From: Paenirhodobacter hankyongi
GTDB lineage: Bacteria; Pseudomonadota; Alphaproteobacteria; Rhodobacterales; Rhodobacteraceae
Length of the DNA: 64,000 nucleotides
Reading direction: 5' to 3'
Assembly: GCF_003664585.1 (NCBI RefSeq)
Contig: NZ_RCHI01000008.1
Location: 1 to 64,000, forward strand
Shown: piece by piece, positions 14,932-23,574 of the stretch
How positions within the stretch are numbered: the stretch's first letter is position 1
Layout: every line of letters begins with the position of its first letter
Translations under genes and position numbers: made by a program
Notes under the pieces: model-generated
What the model was told of the DNA's origin: nothing
Databases searched by the model: none
The model's input: only the letters and a program-made list of their open reading frames with translations

Positions 14932-15515
14932 CCCGCATCCCCCTTGCCCTTGCCCTACTGATCGCGCTCGCCTCGCCCGCCGCGGCGCACAAGCTCAAGG
15001 TCTTCGCCACCGTCGCGGGGACCGAGGTCACCGGCTATGCCTTCTTCGTCGGCGGTGGCCGGGCGCAGGGCACCGGCTGGATCGCGCGGGACGCCGCCGG
15101 CACGCCGGTGGCCTCGGGCAAGACCGACGCCGAGGGCCGCTATCGCTTCACGCCGCCGGCGGGCGCGGGCGATCTGACCGTGACGGTGAACACCGAGGAA
15201 GGGCATATCGCGCAGGCCGTGCTGCCGGCCGCAAGGCTTGACGGCACGCCCGCGGCCACCGGCAGCGCCGGCCCCGCGGCCGCCGCCTCGCTCGCCGCGG
15301 CGGGCGTGGTGACCGCCGCCCCCGCCGCTCCGCCCCGCGACGACGCCGCCCTTGCCGCCCTCGTTGAGGCCGCGGTGCAGCGCCAGGTCGAGCCGCTTCA
15401 GGAACAGATCGAGGCGATGGATGCCCGCCTGCGCCTGACCGACGTGATGTCGGGGATCTTCCTGATCATCGGGCTCGCGGGCATCGGGCTGTTCCTGCGC
15501 GGGCGGCGGGGATGA
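14928..15515 (+). CDS. nikL: Nickel ECF transporter accessory protein NikL
   Basis: This 195-residue protein has a signal peptide ending ASPAAA before HKLKVFATV, the same junction as in NikK. The periplasmic region (about 20-100) has a carboxypeptidase-regulatory-like beta fold (GKTDAEGRYRFTPPAG). An Ala-rich linker follows, then a short helical segment and a C-terminal membrane anchor (MSGIFLIIGLAGIGLFLRG). This is the NikL architecture, which replaces NikN in NikKMLQO systems. It overlaps both neighbours by ATGA, so expression is coupled. Confidence 0.8.
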   Translation: MTRIPLALALLIALASPAAAHKLKVFATVAGTEVTGYAFFVGGGRAQGTGWIARDAAGTPVASGKTDAEGRYRFTPPAGAGDLTVTVNTEEGHIAQAVLPAARLDGTPAATGSAGPAAAASLAAAGVVTAAPAAPPRDDAALAALVEAAVQRQVEPLQEQIEAMDARLRLTDVMSGIFLIIGLAGIGLFLRGRRG

Positions 15516-16222
15516 TCCCGGCCGATCTGCGCTTGCGGCTGGTGGCGGCTGTCCTGCTGGTGCTGGCCGCCTCGCAACTTGCCCATCTCGGCCCGGCGAT
15601 GGCCGCGCTCGCACTCGCCCTGCTCCTCGCCCTCGCCGCCCGCCCGGACCGCGCACTCTGGCGCCGGTTGCGCCATGTCGAGGGCTTCGTGGCGCTGCTC
15701 CTTCTCACCCTGCCCTTCGCCGTGCCGGGTGCGCCGCTGCTCACCCTCGGCCCGCTCAGCGCCAGCCTCGAGGGGCTGAGCCGCGCCGCACTTCTGGCCG
15801 CCAAGGTCACCACCGCGGCGCTGGTGCTGCTCGCCCTTCTGGGCACCGTCGAGCCGATCCGCCTTGGCGCGGCACTCCACGCCCTGCGCCTGCCCGAACC
15901 GCTGGTGCGGCTTTTCGTGCTGACCCTGCGCTATCTCGGCCTGATCGGCGACGAGGCGCGGCGCCTGCGCGAGGCGATGCGCGCCCGCGCCTTTCGCGCC
16001 CGCACCGACCGCCACACCTGGCGCAGCTTCGGCAACCTGATCGGCATGCTCCTGGTGCGCGCCCTCGACCGCGCCCGCCGGGTCGAGGAGGCGATGCGCC
16101 TGCGCGGATTTTCCGGCCGCTTCCCCCATGCCGCGCTCGCCGCCCCCACCGCACGCGACTGGACGGGCTTCGCGCTTCTGACTGGCCTTGCCGCCGCCGC
16201 GCTGTTACTCGACAGGCTATGA
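15512..16222 (+). CDS. nikQ: ECF transporter transmembrane coupling subunit NikQ (CbiQ family)
   Basis: This 236-residue membrane protein links the substrate subunit to the ATPase. Hydrophobic helices occupy residues 5-130 and the last 20 residues. Two cytoplasmic coupling motifs with the Ala-Arg-Gly/Ala pattern are visible (EAMRARAF near 155 and EEAMRLRGF near 195). The start is the ATG of ATGA at the nikL stop, and its own stop overlaps the nikO start in the same way. Confidence 0.88.
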   Translation: MIPADLRLRLVAAVLLVLAASQLAHLGPAMAALALALLLALAARPDRALWRRLRHVEGFVALLLLTLPFAVPGAPLLTLGPLSASLEGLSRAALLAAKVTTAALVLLALLGTVEPIRLGAALHALRLPEPLVRLFVLTLRYLGLIGDEARRLREAMRARAFRARTDRHTWRSFGNLIGMLLVRALDRARRVEEAMRLRGFSGRFPHAALAAPTARDWTGFALLTGLAAAALLLDRL

Positions 16223-16923
16223 TCCCGCTTCTGTCCCTCACCGATGTGCGCGTCTGCCGCGGCGAAAGCCCGGTGCTCGACGCCGTGTCGCTGACCCTGC
16301 GCAGTCGCGACCGGCTGGCAATCGTCGGACCGAACGGGGCGGGCAAGACCACGCTTCTGCGCACCCTCGTCGGGCTCGAACGCCCCGCCTCGGGCCGCGT
16401 GCGGCTCTTCGGGCAGGACTGCACGACCGAGGCCGAGTTCCGCGCCGCCCGCCCGCGCATCGGCTTCCTGTTCCAGGACAGCGACGACCAGCTGTTCTGC
16501 CCGACCGTGCTCGAGGACGTGGCCTTCGGCCCGCTGAACACCGGCTGCACCCTGCCCGAGGCCGAGGCGCGCGGCCGCGAGACGCTCGCGGCCCTTGGCA
16601 TCGCCCATCTCGCCGAGCGTGTCACCCACCGGCTCTCGGGCGGCGAGAAGCGGCTCGTCTGCCTTGCCGGCCTCCTGGCGATGCGCCCCGAGGTGCTGCT
16701 GCTCGACGAACCGACGAACGGCGTCGATGCCGCGAACGGGGCGCGGCTGCGCGCGGCGCTTGCGGGGTTCGACGGCGCGATGATCCTCGTCTCGCATGAC
16801 GAGGGCTTCGTCGCCGAGCTTGCCACCCGCGCGCTGCTGATCGCGGACGGCCGCCTGACCGAGGCCGAGATCCACACCCACCCGCATCTGCACGCGCATC
16901 CGCACCTGCACCCCCATCCCTGA
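16219..16923 (+). CDS. nikO: ECF transporter ATP-binding subunit NikO with histidine-rich tail
   Basis: This 234-residue ABC ATPase has Walker [10 protein letters not shown] (about 36-44), Q-loop [11 protein letters not shown], signature LSGGEKRLV near 139, Walker [11 protein letters not shown] near 160 and switch His in LVSHDEG. It powers nickel uptake through NikQ. The last 18 residues, from IHTHPHL to HPHP, are alternating His repeats, which could store or sense metal on the cytoplasmic face. It is the last gene of nikKMLQO. The ilvD gene follows after about 100 bases. Confidence 0.9.
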   Translation: MIPLLSLTDVRVCRGESPVLDAVSLTLRSRDRLAIVGPNGAGKTTLLRTLVGLERPASGRVRLFGQDCTTEAEFRAARPRIGFLFQDSDDQLFCPTVLEDVAFGPLNTGCTLPEAEARGRETLAALGIAHLAERVTHRLSGGEKRLVCLAGLLAMRPEVLLLDEPTNGVDAANGARLRAALAGFDGAMILVSHDEGFVAELATRALLIADGRLTEAEIHTHPHLHAHPHLHPHP

Positions 16924-17029
16924 GCGGCAGGGCAGCGCTTCTGACCCTTTGTGCGTTGGCATTTCCGCATTCCCTGCGCTAAGACGGCCCGAGCCGCCAC
17001 ACGGCGCGAGAGGTCCCGGAGGAAGCCAG

Positions 17030-18865
17030 ATGCCCTATTACCGTTCCCGCAAATCGACCCATGGCCGCAACATGGCCGGCGCGCGTGGCCTTTGGCGCGC
17101 CACCGGCATGACCGACAGCGACTTCGGCAAGCCGATCATCGCGGTCGTCAACTCCTTCACCCAGTTCGTGCCGGGCCACGTCCACCTCAAGGATCTGGGC
17201 CAGATGGTCGCGCGCGAGATCGAGGCCGCGGGCGGCGTCGCCAAGGAATTCAACACCATCGCCATCGACGACGGCATCGCCATGGGCCACGACGGGATGC
17301 TCTATTCCCTGCCCTCGCGCGAGATCATCGCGGATTCGGTCGAATACATGGTGAACGGCCATTGCGCCGACGCGATGGTCTGCATCTCGAACTGCGACAA
17401 GATCACCCCCGGCATGATGATGGCCGCGATGCGGCTGAACATCCCGGTGATCTTCGTTTCGGGCGGGCCGATGGAAGCGGGCAAGGTCACGGTGAACGAT
17501 CTCGAGCACGCCGTCGATCTGGTCGACGCGATGGTGGTGGCGGCGGACGACGCCTATACCGACGCGCAGGTGGACGAGTTCGAGAAGAACGCCTGCCCGA
17601 CCTGCGGCTCCTGCTCGGGCATGTTCACCGCGAACTCGATGAACTGTCTGGCCGAGGCGCTTGGCCTGGCGCTGCCGGGCAACGGCTCGATGCTGGCGAC
17701 CCATGCCGACCGCAAGGAGCTGTTCCTCGAGGCCGGGCGCAAGATCGTCGAGATCACCAAGCGCCATTACGAGGGCGAGGAAAAGGGCCTGCTGCCGCGC
17801 GACATCGCCACCTTCGAGGCCTTCGAGAACGCGATGAGCCTCGACATCGCGATGGGCGGTTCGACCAACACCGTGCTGCACCTGCTCGCCATCGCCCATG
17901 AGGGCGAGGTCGACTTCACCATGGACGACATCGACCGGCTCAGCCGCAAGGTGCCCTGCCTGTGCAAGGTCGCGCCGGCGAAGCAGGACGTGCACATGGA
18001 AGACGTTCACCGCGCCGGCGGCATCATGGGCATTCTGGGCGAGATGGGCCGCGCCGGCCTGCTGCACACCGACGTGCGCACCGTGCACAGCGGAAGCCTG
18101 GGCGAGGCGATCCGGAAATGGGACGTGATGACCGCGAACGACCCGTCGGTCGAGGAATTCTACCGCGCCGCGCCGGGCGGCGTGCGCACCACGCAAGCCT
18201 TCTCGACCGGCAACCGCTACAAGGAGCTTGACCGCGACCGCGAGGGCGGCGTGATCCGCGACCTCGACCATGCCTTCTCGAAGGATGGTGGTCTCGCCGT
18301 GCTCTTCGGCAATATCGCGCTGAACGGCTGCATCGTGAAGACCGCTGGCGTCGATGACTCGATCCTGAAATTCTCCGGCCCGGCGAAGGTCTTCGAAAGC
18401 CAGGACGACGCGGTCTCGGGCATCCTCACCGGCAAGGTGAAGGAAGGCGAGGTCGTGGTGATCCGCTTCGAGGGCCCGCGCGGCGGCCCGGGGATGCAGG
18501 AAATGCTCTACCCGACGAGCTATCTGAAATCGAAGGGGCTGGGCAAGAAATGCGCCCTGCTCACCGACGGCCGCTTCTCGGGCGGCACCTCGGGGCTGTC
18601 GATCGGGCACGTCTCGCCCGAGGCGGAAGAGGGCGGCACCATCGCGCTGGTGGAAACCGGCGACCTGATCGAGATCGACATCCCGAACCGCACGATCAAC
18701 CTGGCCGTCGACGAGGCGACGCTCGCCGCCCGCCGCGCCGCCAAGGGCCCGCTGCCGTGGAAACCCGCCGCGCCGCGCCCGCGCCAGGTCTCGACCGCGC
18801 TCAAGGCCTACGCGATGTTCGCCTCCTCGGCGGCGAAGGGCGGCGTGCGCATCCTGCCGGAATGA
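17030..18865 (+). CDS. ilvD: Dihydroxy-acid dehydratase
   Basis: It catalyses the third step of valine/isoleucine synthesis, dehydrating 2,3-dihydroxy-3-methyl acids to 2-keto acids, with an iron-sulfur cofactor. The 611-residue protein follows the E. coli IlvD almost throughout: [17 protein letters not shown] near 41, [11 protein letters not shown] near 120, [15 protein letters not shown] near 195 and [19 protein letters not shown] near 515. The close match to the E. coli form suggests a [4Fe-4S] enzyme. CGGAGGA precedes ATG 17030. A rho-independent terminator follows, so it appears monocistronic. Confidence 0.96.
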   Translation: MPYYRSRKSTHGRNMAGARGLWRATGMTDSDFGKPIIAVVNSFTQFVPGHVHLKDLGQMVAREIEAAGGVAKEFNTIAIDDGIAMGHDGMLYSLPSREIIADSVEYMVNGHCADAMVCISNCDKITPGMMMAAMRLNIPVIFVSGGPMEAGKVTVNDLEHAVDLVDAMVVAADDAYTDAQVDEFEKNACPTCGSCSGMFTANSMNCLAEALGLALPGNGSMLATHADRKELFLEAGRKIVEITKRHYEGEEKGLLPRDIATFEAFENAMSLDIAMGGSTNTVLHLLAIAHEGEVDFTMDDIDRLSRKVPCLCKVAPAKQDVHMEDVHRAGGIMGILGEMGRAGLLHTDVRTVHSGSLGEAIRKWDVMTANDPSVEEFYRAAPGGVRTTQAFSTGNRYKELDRDREGGVIRDLDHAFSKDGGLAVLFGNIALNGCIVKTAGVDDSILKFSGPAKVFESQDDAVSGILTGKVKEGEVVVIRFEGPRGGPGMQEMLYPTSYLKSKGLGKKCALLTDGRFSGGTSGLSIGHVSPEAEEGGTIALVETGDLIEIDIPNRTINLAVDEATLAARRAAKGPLPWKPAAPRPRQVSTALKAYAMFASSAAKGGVRILPE

Positions 18866-18887
18866 GCCGGCTCCGCAGACACTGACG

Positions 18888-18911
18888 AAGGCCCCCGCAA
18901 GGGGGCCTTTT
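18888..18911 (+). terminator. Rho-independent terminator of ilvD
   Basis: AAGGCCCCC and GGGGGCCTT form a 9-bp stem with a GCAA tetraloop, followed by TTTTGC. It lies about 20 bases after the ilvD stop and has the classic stem plus T-run. Confidence 0.85.
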
Positions 18912-18977
18912 GCTTCGGCACAGGACAACTTGCGCGGGCATTGCGAACGCCTGTCCGGCACCGATCGGGAGCACGAC

Positions 18978-19475
18978 TTGCCAGTTCTCATCTCCTTCGC
19001 GGGCCTGCCCGGCACCGGCAAAAGCACCATCGCCCGCGCGCTCTCCGTCGCGACCGGCGCGGTCTACCTGCGGGTGGACGAGATCGACGCGGCAATCTGG
19101 GCACACGACCCCGACCGCGATATCGGGCCTGAAAGCTATCACATCGCGGCGGCGCTGGCGGCCTCGAACCTCTGGCTCGGCCACACGACGATCGTCGACT
19201 GCGTGAACCCTTGGGCGATCACCCGGCAGATCTTCGCCGCCGCAGCACAGCGGGCCGGGGTGCGGCTGCTTGGCGTCGAGCTGACCTGCTCCGACCCCGC
19301 CCTGCACCGCCACCGCGTCGAAAGCCGCAAGATCGACGTGCCCGGCCTCACCCCGCCGGACTGGGCCAAGGTGGTCCGCCGCGACTACACGCCGTGGACG
19401 CAAGCGGATCTGCGGATTGACACCGCCCGGCAGCCGGTCCCCGAGGCCGTCGCCGAAATCACCCGGCACCTCTGA
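18978..19475 (+). CDS. P-loop kinase-like protein (AAA_33 / zeta-toxin-like fold)
   Basis: This 165-residue protein has an N-terminal Walker A SFAGLPGTGKST (residues 6-17), a strand with VDEID near 35 as putative acceptor/Walker B region, and lid residues in HRHRVESR near 115. It resembles small ATP-dependent kinases of the gluconate kinase/chloramphenicol phosphotransferase type; the substrate is unknown. I chose the TTG at 18978 because GGGAG lies seven bases upstream and the hydrophobic first strand starts there; another TTG 16 codons earlier is possible. It converges with the GFA gene, with a small hairpin (19494-19513) at the junction. Confidence 0.65.
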   Translation: MPVLISFAGLPGTGKSTIARALSVATGAVYLRVDEIDAAIWAHDPDRDIGPESYHIAAALAASNLWLGHTTIVDCVNPWAITRQIFAAAAQRAGVRLLGVELTCSDPALHRHRVESRKIDVPGLTPPDWAKVVRRDYTPWTQADLRIDTARQPVPEAVAEITRHL

Positions 19476-19511
19476 GAATCCCACGCCCGTTCCGACAGGC
19501 CCCGGAGCCTG

Positions 19512-19907
19512 TCACAGCACCGGATGCCCCTCGGATTGCGGCGCACCATCGAAGATCTCGTACCAGCCCGGCTTTTCCGAGGTGAATTCGTGGAACCGGT
19601 TGCGCAGCCCGGTCTCGGCATCGAGCGCATTGGCCGCGATCGGAAAGCTCTCCTCGTCGGACAGGATCTCGCCCAGCGAGGTGCCGCACAGCGAACAGAA
19701 GCAGCGGCCATATTTGTAAGGCGCTTCCGGCTGATGGCGCGCAACATGCTCCCAGCCCCGAAGCCAGCGCAGATCGTCGCGCTTCACGAAGACGATGGTG
19801 CTCGCCCCCACCTTGCGACAGCGCAAGCAGTGACATGTCCCCATCATCGACGGCACGGCGAGCAACTCGAACTGAACCGCGCCGCAACAGCAGCTTCCCC
19901 TGATCAT
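19512..19907 (-). CDS. GFA family (Mss4-like zinc fold) protein
   Basis: This 131-residue protein shows the zinc-binding Cys pattern of the GFA/CENP-V family: SCCCGAVQF near residue 6, CHCLRCRK near 25 and CFCSLCGTSL near 69. The founding member was described as a glutathione-dependent formaldehyde-activating enzyme, but many members are uncharacterised and the activity here is unknown. AAGGGACAGG precedes the ATG at 19907. An upstream stretch of about 170 bases contains copy 2 of the intergenic repeat element. Confidence 0.85.
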   Translation of the reverse strand: MIRGSCCCGAVQFELLAVPSMMGTCHCLRCRKVGASTIVFVKRDDLRWLRGWEHVARHQPEAPYKYGRCFCSLCGTSLGEILSDEESFPIAANALDAETGLRNRFHEFTSEKPGWYEIFDGAPQSEGHPVL

Positions 19908-19987
19908 CCTGTCCCTTTCCCGAACACCACAAAAGAGAACATTTCAAGAACCCCCACCAGACGCAAGCCTTTCGAGTGCAATCCCTT

Positions 19988-20035
19988 CCTTTCATCTTGC
20001 GGCAAATACCTCGGGGGTCCGGGGGCAGCGCCCCC
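19988..20035. repeat. Intergenic repeat element, copy 2 (single arm)
   Basis: CTTTCATCTTGCGGCAAATA followed by CCTCGGGGG and the hairpin GGGGGCAGCGCCCCC. Only one arm of the palindrome is present. This is the only copy in the window that lies between two same-direction (minus-strand) genes. Confidence 0.65.
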
Positions 20036-20075
20036 GGCGGGTCGCCTCGCCCCCGCGAGGCGAAACCGCCACACC

Positions 20076-20591
20076 TCACTCCGGGTGGTCAATCTTCCCC
20101 GCCGCCCCCGCCTGTGCCGGCATCAGTCGCCGGAAAAGCGTGTCGACAAGAAAATGGATCGCCGCACCGGTCAGCCCGCCGACCAGCACCTCGGCCCCGC
20201 GCCACAGCCCGTCGGCAAGCGGCTGCGGATCGGCCGCATGCGAGAGATAGACGATCGGCACCGTCCACATCGCCACCTTCAGCTGCGGCCATTTCCGCGC
20301 GATCCAGGCGGCGATCGCGACGCCCGCCGACATCTGCACCACCGTGCCGAACTGCAGCTGCGCAAGCGCGATCCCCGTCGCCATCGCCGTCACCACACCG
20401 GCCAGCGTTCCCGCCAGCCGCTGCAGCGTGGCGCTGCTGGTCTCCGAAAGACGTTCCTGCGAGACGATGATCGCGCTGACCGAGGCCCAGGACGGGTAGT
20501 CCAGCCCCAGCCACAGCGCGATCAGATAGGCCGCCGCCGCTGCCAGCGTGCAGCGCAGAACGAAGAGAGCGTCGCGCAACCCGGCCTGCAT
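20076..20591 (-). CDS. FUSC family membrane protein
   Basis: This 171-residue protein has four to five hydrophobic helices and the FUSC/aromatic-acid exporter motif region SWASVSAIIVSQERLSET near 34-50, followed by LQRLAGTLAGVVTAM. It corresponds to the membrane half of FUSC proteins without the long cytoplasmic domain. The substrate is unknown; family members export aromatic acids or related compounds. It lies nine bases downstream of gloA in the same direction, so the two may be co-transcribed. Confidence 0.75.
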   Translation of the reverse strand: MQAGLRDALFVLRCTLAAAAAYLIALWLGLDYPSWASVSAIIVSQERLSETSSATLQRLAGTLAGVVTAMATGIALAQLQFGTVVQMSAGVAIAAWIARKWPQLKVAMWTVPIVYLSHAADPQPLADGLWRGAEVLVGGLTGAAIHFLVDTLFRRLMPAQAGAAGKIDHPE

Positions 20592-20600
20592 CCGCCCGCC

Positions 20601-20996
20601 TTACAGATAGCGCCCGCCGCGTTCGAGCACCTCGATCTGATAGCCATCGGGATCGGCGATGAAGAAGAACCGCGCGGTCACCGTGCCAGCGGGGGCGAAA
20701 TCGACGATCTTGCGCGGGGCGAGCCCCGCCGCCTCCATCCGCGCGTGCTCCGCCGCGACGTCCGCGACCGACACCGCCAGATGGCCATAGCCATTGCCCA
20801 GATCGTAAGGCTCGGCCCGGCCCTTGTTCACCGTCAGCTCAAGCTCGAACGTGCTTTCCGCATTCGCCAGATAGATCAGCGAGAAGTCGGGGAAATCGAG
20901 CCGCTCGGCCACGGTCAGCCCGAAGGCTGCCTCGTAGAACGCCAGCGACCGCGCCTCGTCCAGCACGCGGATCATCGAATGGATCATCTTGGCCAT
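20601..20996 (-). CDS. gloA: Lactoylglutathione lyase (glyoxalase I)
   Basis: It isomerises the hemithioacetal of methylglyoxal and glutathione to S-lactoylglutathione. The 131-residue vicinal-oxygen-chelate protein has the four metal ligands in register with E. coli GloA: His6, Glu53, His72 and Glu122. The substrate-loop segment ADPDGYQIEVLERG is at the C-terminus. The starting region MAKMIHSMIRVLDEARSLAF is typical. It is followed closely by the FUSC gene and preceded by mntH in the same direction. Confidence 0.9.
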   Translation of the reverse strand: MAKMIHSMIRVLDEARSLAFYEAAFGLTVAERLDFPDFSLIYLANAESTFELELTVNKGRAEPYDLGNGYGHLAVSVADVAAEHARMEAAGLAPRKIVDFAPAGTVTARFFFIADPDGYQIEVLERGGRYL

Positions 20997-21047
20997 GTCT
21001 GCCCTCCGTTTTGCCCCTGTCTGGCAGGGGCGCGGGCGAAGGGCAAG

Positions 21048-22346
21048 TCAGGCCTGCAGGAAGGGGACCGGCACGCCGAAGGCCTGGGCCAGCAGCACGA
21101 AGTTCAGGCACAGCACGACCAGCGCGCCCGCCCCGGCGGCGATGCGCACCTTCAGCCCCGAGACGAAATCGCCCATCACCGAGCGCTGCGCCGTCAGCCA
21201 CAGCAGCGCCAGCATCGGCACCGGCAGCGCGATCGACAGCACCACCTGGCTCATCACCAGCGCTTCGGTGGCGTTCACCCCCGCCAGCACCACGGCAAAG
21301 GCCGGCACCATCGTCACCGCCCGCCGCAACCAGAGCGGAACGCTGATCCGCAGGAAGCCCTGCATGATCATCTGCCCCGCCATCGTGCCGACGACCGAGG
21401 AGGAGATCCCCGAGGCGATCAGCGAGACGAGGAACACCCCGGCCGAGGCCGCGCCCAGCAGCGGCGTCAGCGTGTGATAGGCGGTCTCGATCTCGGCCAC
21501 CTCGGCATGGCCCTGATGGAAGGCCGAAGCCGCCATCATCACCATCGCCATGTTCACCATGCCGGCGACGGACAGCGCCACGATCACCTCGATGTTCGAG
21601 AACCGCAGCACGGCGCGACGCTCGGTATCGTTGCGGACCTTCGCCCGGTGCTGCGTCAGCCCCGAATGCAGATAGATCGCATGTGGCATCACCGTGGCGC
21701 CGATGATCCCCACGGCAATCGTCAGCGCGCCGAGATCGGGCAGCACCGGCGTCGTCAGCCCGTGCACCGCCCCGCCCCAGTCGATCGGCGCGATCAGGAT
21801 CTCGGCCAGATAGCAGATGCCGATGACGCCCACGAGCGCGCCGATGATGATCTCCATCGGGCGGAAGCCGAAGGCCTCGAAGGTCAGGATCAGATAGGTG
21901 ACGACCGCGGTGATCGCCATGCCCCACAAGAGCGGGATCCCCAGAAGCAGCGACAGCCCGATCGCGCCGCCCAGGAATTCGGCGAGGTCGGTGGCCATCG
22001 CCGCCACCTCGCTCACCGCCCACATCACCATCACCAGCGGCTTCGGCAGATGCTCGCGGCTGAGTTCGGCCAGGTTCTTGCCGGTGACGATGCCCAGCTT
22101 CGCCGACAGCGCCTGGAACAGCATGGCGATCAGATTGGCGAACAGCACCACCCAGAGCAGCGCATAGCCATAGCCCGCCCCCGCCTGGATGTTCGTCGCG
22201 TAATTGCCCGGGTCCATATAGGCGACCGAGGCGATCACCGCCGGGCCGAGGAACACCAGCCACACCCGCGGCCCGCGGATCCGGCCATGGATCGCGGCGG
22301 TCATCACCGTCTGCGTGCGTCGCGTCAGCCTGTCGCTCGGTTCCAT
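21048..22346 (-). CDS. mntH: Manganese transporter MntH (NRAMP family)
   Basis: This 432-residue proton-coupled divalent metal importer has the metal-binding motifs DPGN at 45-48 (first unwound helix) and MPH at 220-222 (sixth helix), and about eleven membrane helices. The start at 22346 has GGGG five bases upstream. It is divergent from mntR, with one arm of a twin operator-like repeat 35 bases before the start codon, so repression by manganese-bound MntR is expected. Confidence 0.93.
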   Translation of the reverse strand: MEPSDRLTRRTQTVMTAAIHGRIRGPRVWLVFLGPAVIASVAYMDPGNYATNIQAGAGYGYALLWVVLFANLIAMLFQALSAKLGIVTGKNLAELSREHLPKPLVMVMWAVSEVAAMATDLAEFLGGAIGLSLLLGIPLLWGMAITAVVTYLILTFEAFGFRPMEIIIGALVGVIGICYLAEILIAPIDWGGAVHGLTTPVLPDLGALTIAVGIIGATVMPHAIYLHSGLTQHRAKVRNDTERRAVLRFSNIEVIVALSVAGMVNMAMVMMAASAFHQGHAEVAEIETAYHTLTPLLGAASAGVFLVSLIASGISSSVVGTMAGQMIMQGFLRISVPLWLRRAVTMVPAFAVVLAGVNATEALVMSQVVLSIALPVPMLALLWLTAQRSVMGDFVSGLKVRIAAGAGALVVLCLNFVLLAQAFGVPVPFLQA

Positions 22347-22380
22347 TGCGCCCCTGCTCTCCCCGATTGCTCGGCCGGAA

Positions 22381-22404
22381 TTTAAAGCCTCGGCTACACT
22401 TTTG
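22381..22404 (-). promoter_or_regulatory. Putative MntR operator for mntH
   Basis: On the minus strand it reads CAAAAGTGTAGCCGAGGCTT then TAAA, containing the dyad AGCC-N2-GGCT. It is an inverted near-copy of the element at 22447-22470 and lies just before mntH. Confidence 0.6.
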
Positions 22405-22446
22405 TCAAACGGCTTCCTTCGCTGCCGCGACCTTTCACACGGTTTT

Positions 22447-22470
22447 CAAGGTGAAGCCGAGGCTGTAAAG
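22447..22470 (+). promoter_or_regulatory. Putative MntR operator for mntR
   Basis: It reads CAAGGTGAAGCCGAGGCTGT then AAAG and matches the mntH-proximal element at 19 of 24 positions in opposite orientation. It lies 22 bases before the mntR start, consistent with autoregulation. Confidence 0.6.
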
Positions 22471-22491
22471 TGTTCCGCACCGGAGGATCCC

Positions 22492-22950
22492 ATGACAGAG
22501 CCCACCCAGACCGACGACGCCGGGACCACCCCCGCCACGTCCGCCCGCTTCAGCCAGGCCCGCGCCGCCCAGTCGATGGCCGTGCTCGAGGATTACGCCG
22601 AGATGATCGACGACCTCACCGCCGAGATGGGCGAGGCGCGGATCACCGACATCGCGGCGCGGATGGGGGTGACGCATCCGACCGCGACGAAGGCGGTGGC
22701 GCGGCTCAAGCGCGAGGGGCTGGCGAATTCGCGCCCCTATCGCGGCGTGTTCCTGACCGAGGCGGGCGCGGCGCTGGCGGCACGGGTGCGGGCGCGACAC
22801 CGGGTGGTGGTCGATCTGCTCGTTGCCGTGGGCGTGCCGAGCGAGACTGCCGAGCTTGATGCCGAGGGGCTCGAGCATCACGTCTCGGAGGTCACGTTGC
22901 GGGCCTTCGAGGCTTTCCTCGACGAAACCCGGAGCGGCAGCGCGGCCTGA
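22492..22950 (+). CDS. mntR: Manganese-responsive regulator MntR (DtxR family)
   Basis: This 152-residue repressor has a winged helix-turn-helix (residues about 45-95: ITDIAARMGVTHPTATKAVARLKREG) and a short dimerisation domain without the SH3 domain of DtxR, which is the MntR form. Metal-ligand positions are present: EDYAEMI near the N-terminal helix, RHRVVVDLL near 103 and DAEGLEHHVSEV near 123. The ATG at 22492 has GGAGGA six bases upstream. It is divergent from mntH and shares the twin operator region. Confidence 0.88.
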   Translation: MTEPTQTDDAGTTPATSARFSQARAAQSMAVLEDYAEMIDDLTAEMGEARITDIAARMGVTHPTATKAVARLKREGLANSRPYRGVFLTEAGAALAARVRARHRVVVDLLVAVGVPSETAELDAEGLEHHVSEVTLRAFEAFLDETRSGSAA

Positions 22951-23154
22951 CCGCCCCCCCTGGCGTGACGTGGCGGCAACGCCGCCACATCGACGACACA
23001 GAGCCCTCTTGCGAAATGCCGGCTTTCGGTCACACTTGCGTGAGGGCCGAAGCTTTTCGGCCCGCCGTTCCCGGGGCGGGCGAACGGATTTCCGACACTT
23101 CTGACAGGACCGGCGCAGCCGGGAACTTCGTTCCAAAAGGATCACAGCAGCATC

Positions 23155-23481
23155 ATGCACTTCAGAAACGCAACCGTGGCGGGCCTCGTGCTTCTCACCC
23201 TGTCCGCCGGCGCCAGCTTCGCCCTCGACCGCAAGCTGACGGTCTACAACAAGTCGGGCTACACGATCACCGAGTTCTACGGCTCGAACAGCGGCTCGAA
23301 CAACTGGGAGGAAGACATCCTCGGCAAGGACGTCCTGCCCCCCGGCGGCTCGGTCACCATCGATTTCAACGATGGCACCGGCTACTGCATGTTCGACTTC
23401 CTGGTGAAGTTCGAGGATGGCGACGAGATGACCGACAAGATCGACGTCTGCACCGTCGGCACCTACAACATCACCAACTGA
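23155..23481 (+). CDS. Small secreted protein, function unknown
   Basis: This 108-residue protein has a clear Sec signal peptide (MHFRNATVAGLVLLTLSAGA, cleavage after SFA). The 85-residue mature part is acidic with two cysteines (GYCMFDF and DVCTVG) about 26 residues apart, which could form a disulfide, and begins LDRKLTVYNKSGYTITEFYG, a beta-sandwich-like strand pattern. Similar short proteins occur in Rhodobacterales, but I do not know a function. The 200-base upstream region holds GC-rich hairpins (for example TGGCGGCAACGCCGCCA near 22970), and an efficient terminator follows. Confidence 0.7.
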   Translation: MHFRNATVAGLVLLTLSAGASFALDRKLTVYNKSGYTITEFYGSNSGSNNWEEDILGKDVLPPGGSVTIDFNDGTGYCMFDFLVKFEDGDEMTDKIDVCTVGTYNITN

Positions 23482-23518
23482 GCCCGGGGCCATCGCAGCC
23501 GGATCAGGCCAGAAATGC

Positions 23519-23546
23519 AAACGGGGGAGGCCGCGCCTCCCCCGTT
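23519..23546. terminator. Bidirectional terminator between convergent genes
   Basis: AACGGGGGAGG and CCTCCCCCGTT form an 11-bp stem with loop CCGCG. A T-rich run (TTCTCGTTTT) follows on the plus strand, and A-rich sequence precedes it for the opposite direction. It separates the secreted protein gene from ETF-QO. Confidence 0.8.
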
Positions 23547-23574
23547 CTCGTTTTCCGCTGCGGGCCTTGCGGCC

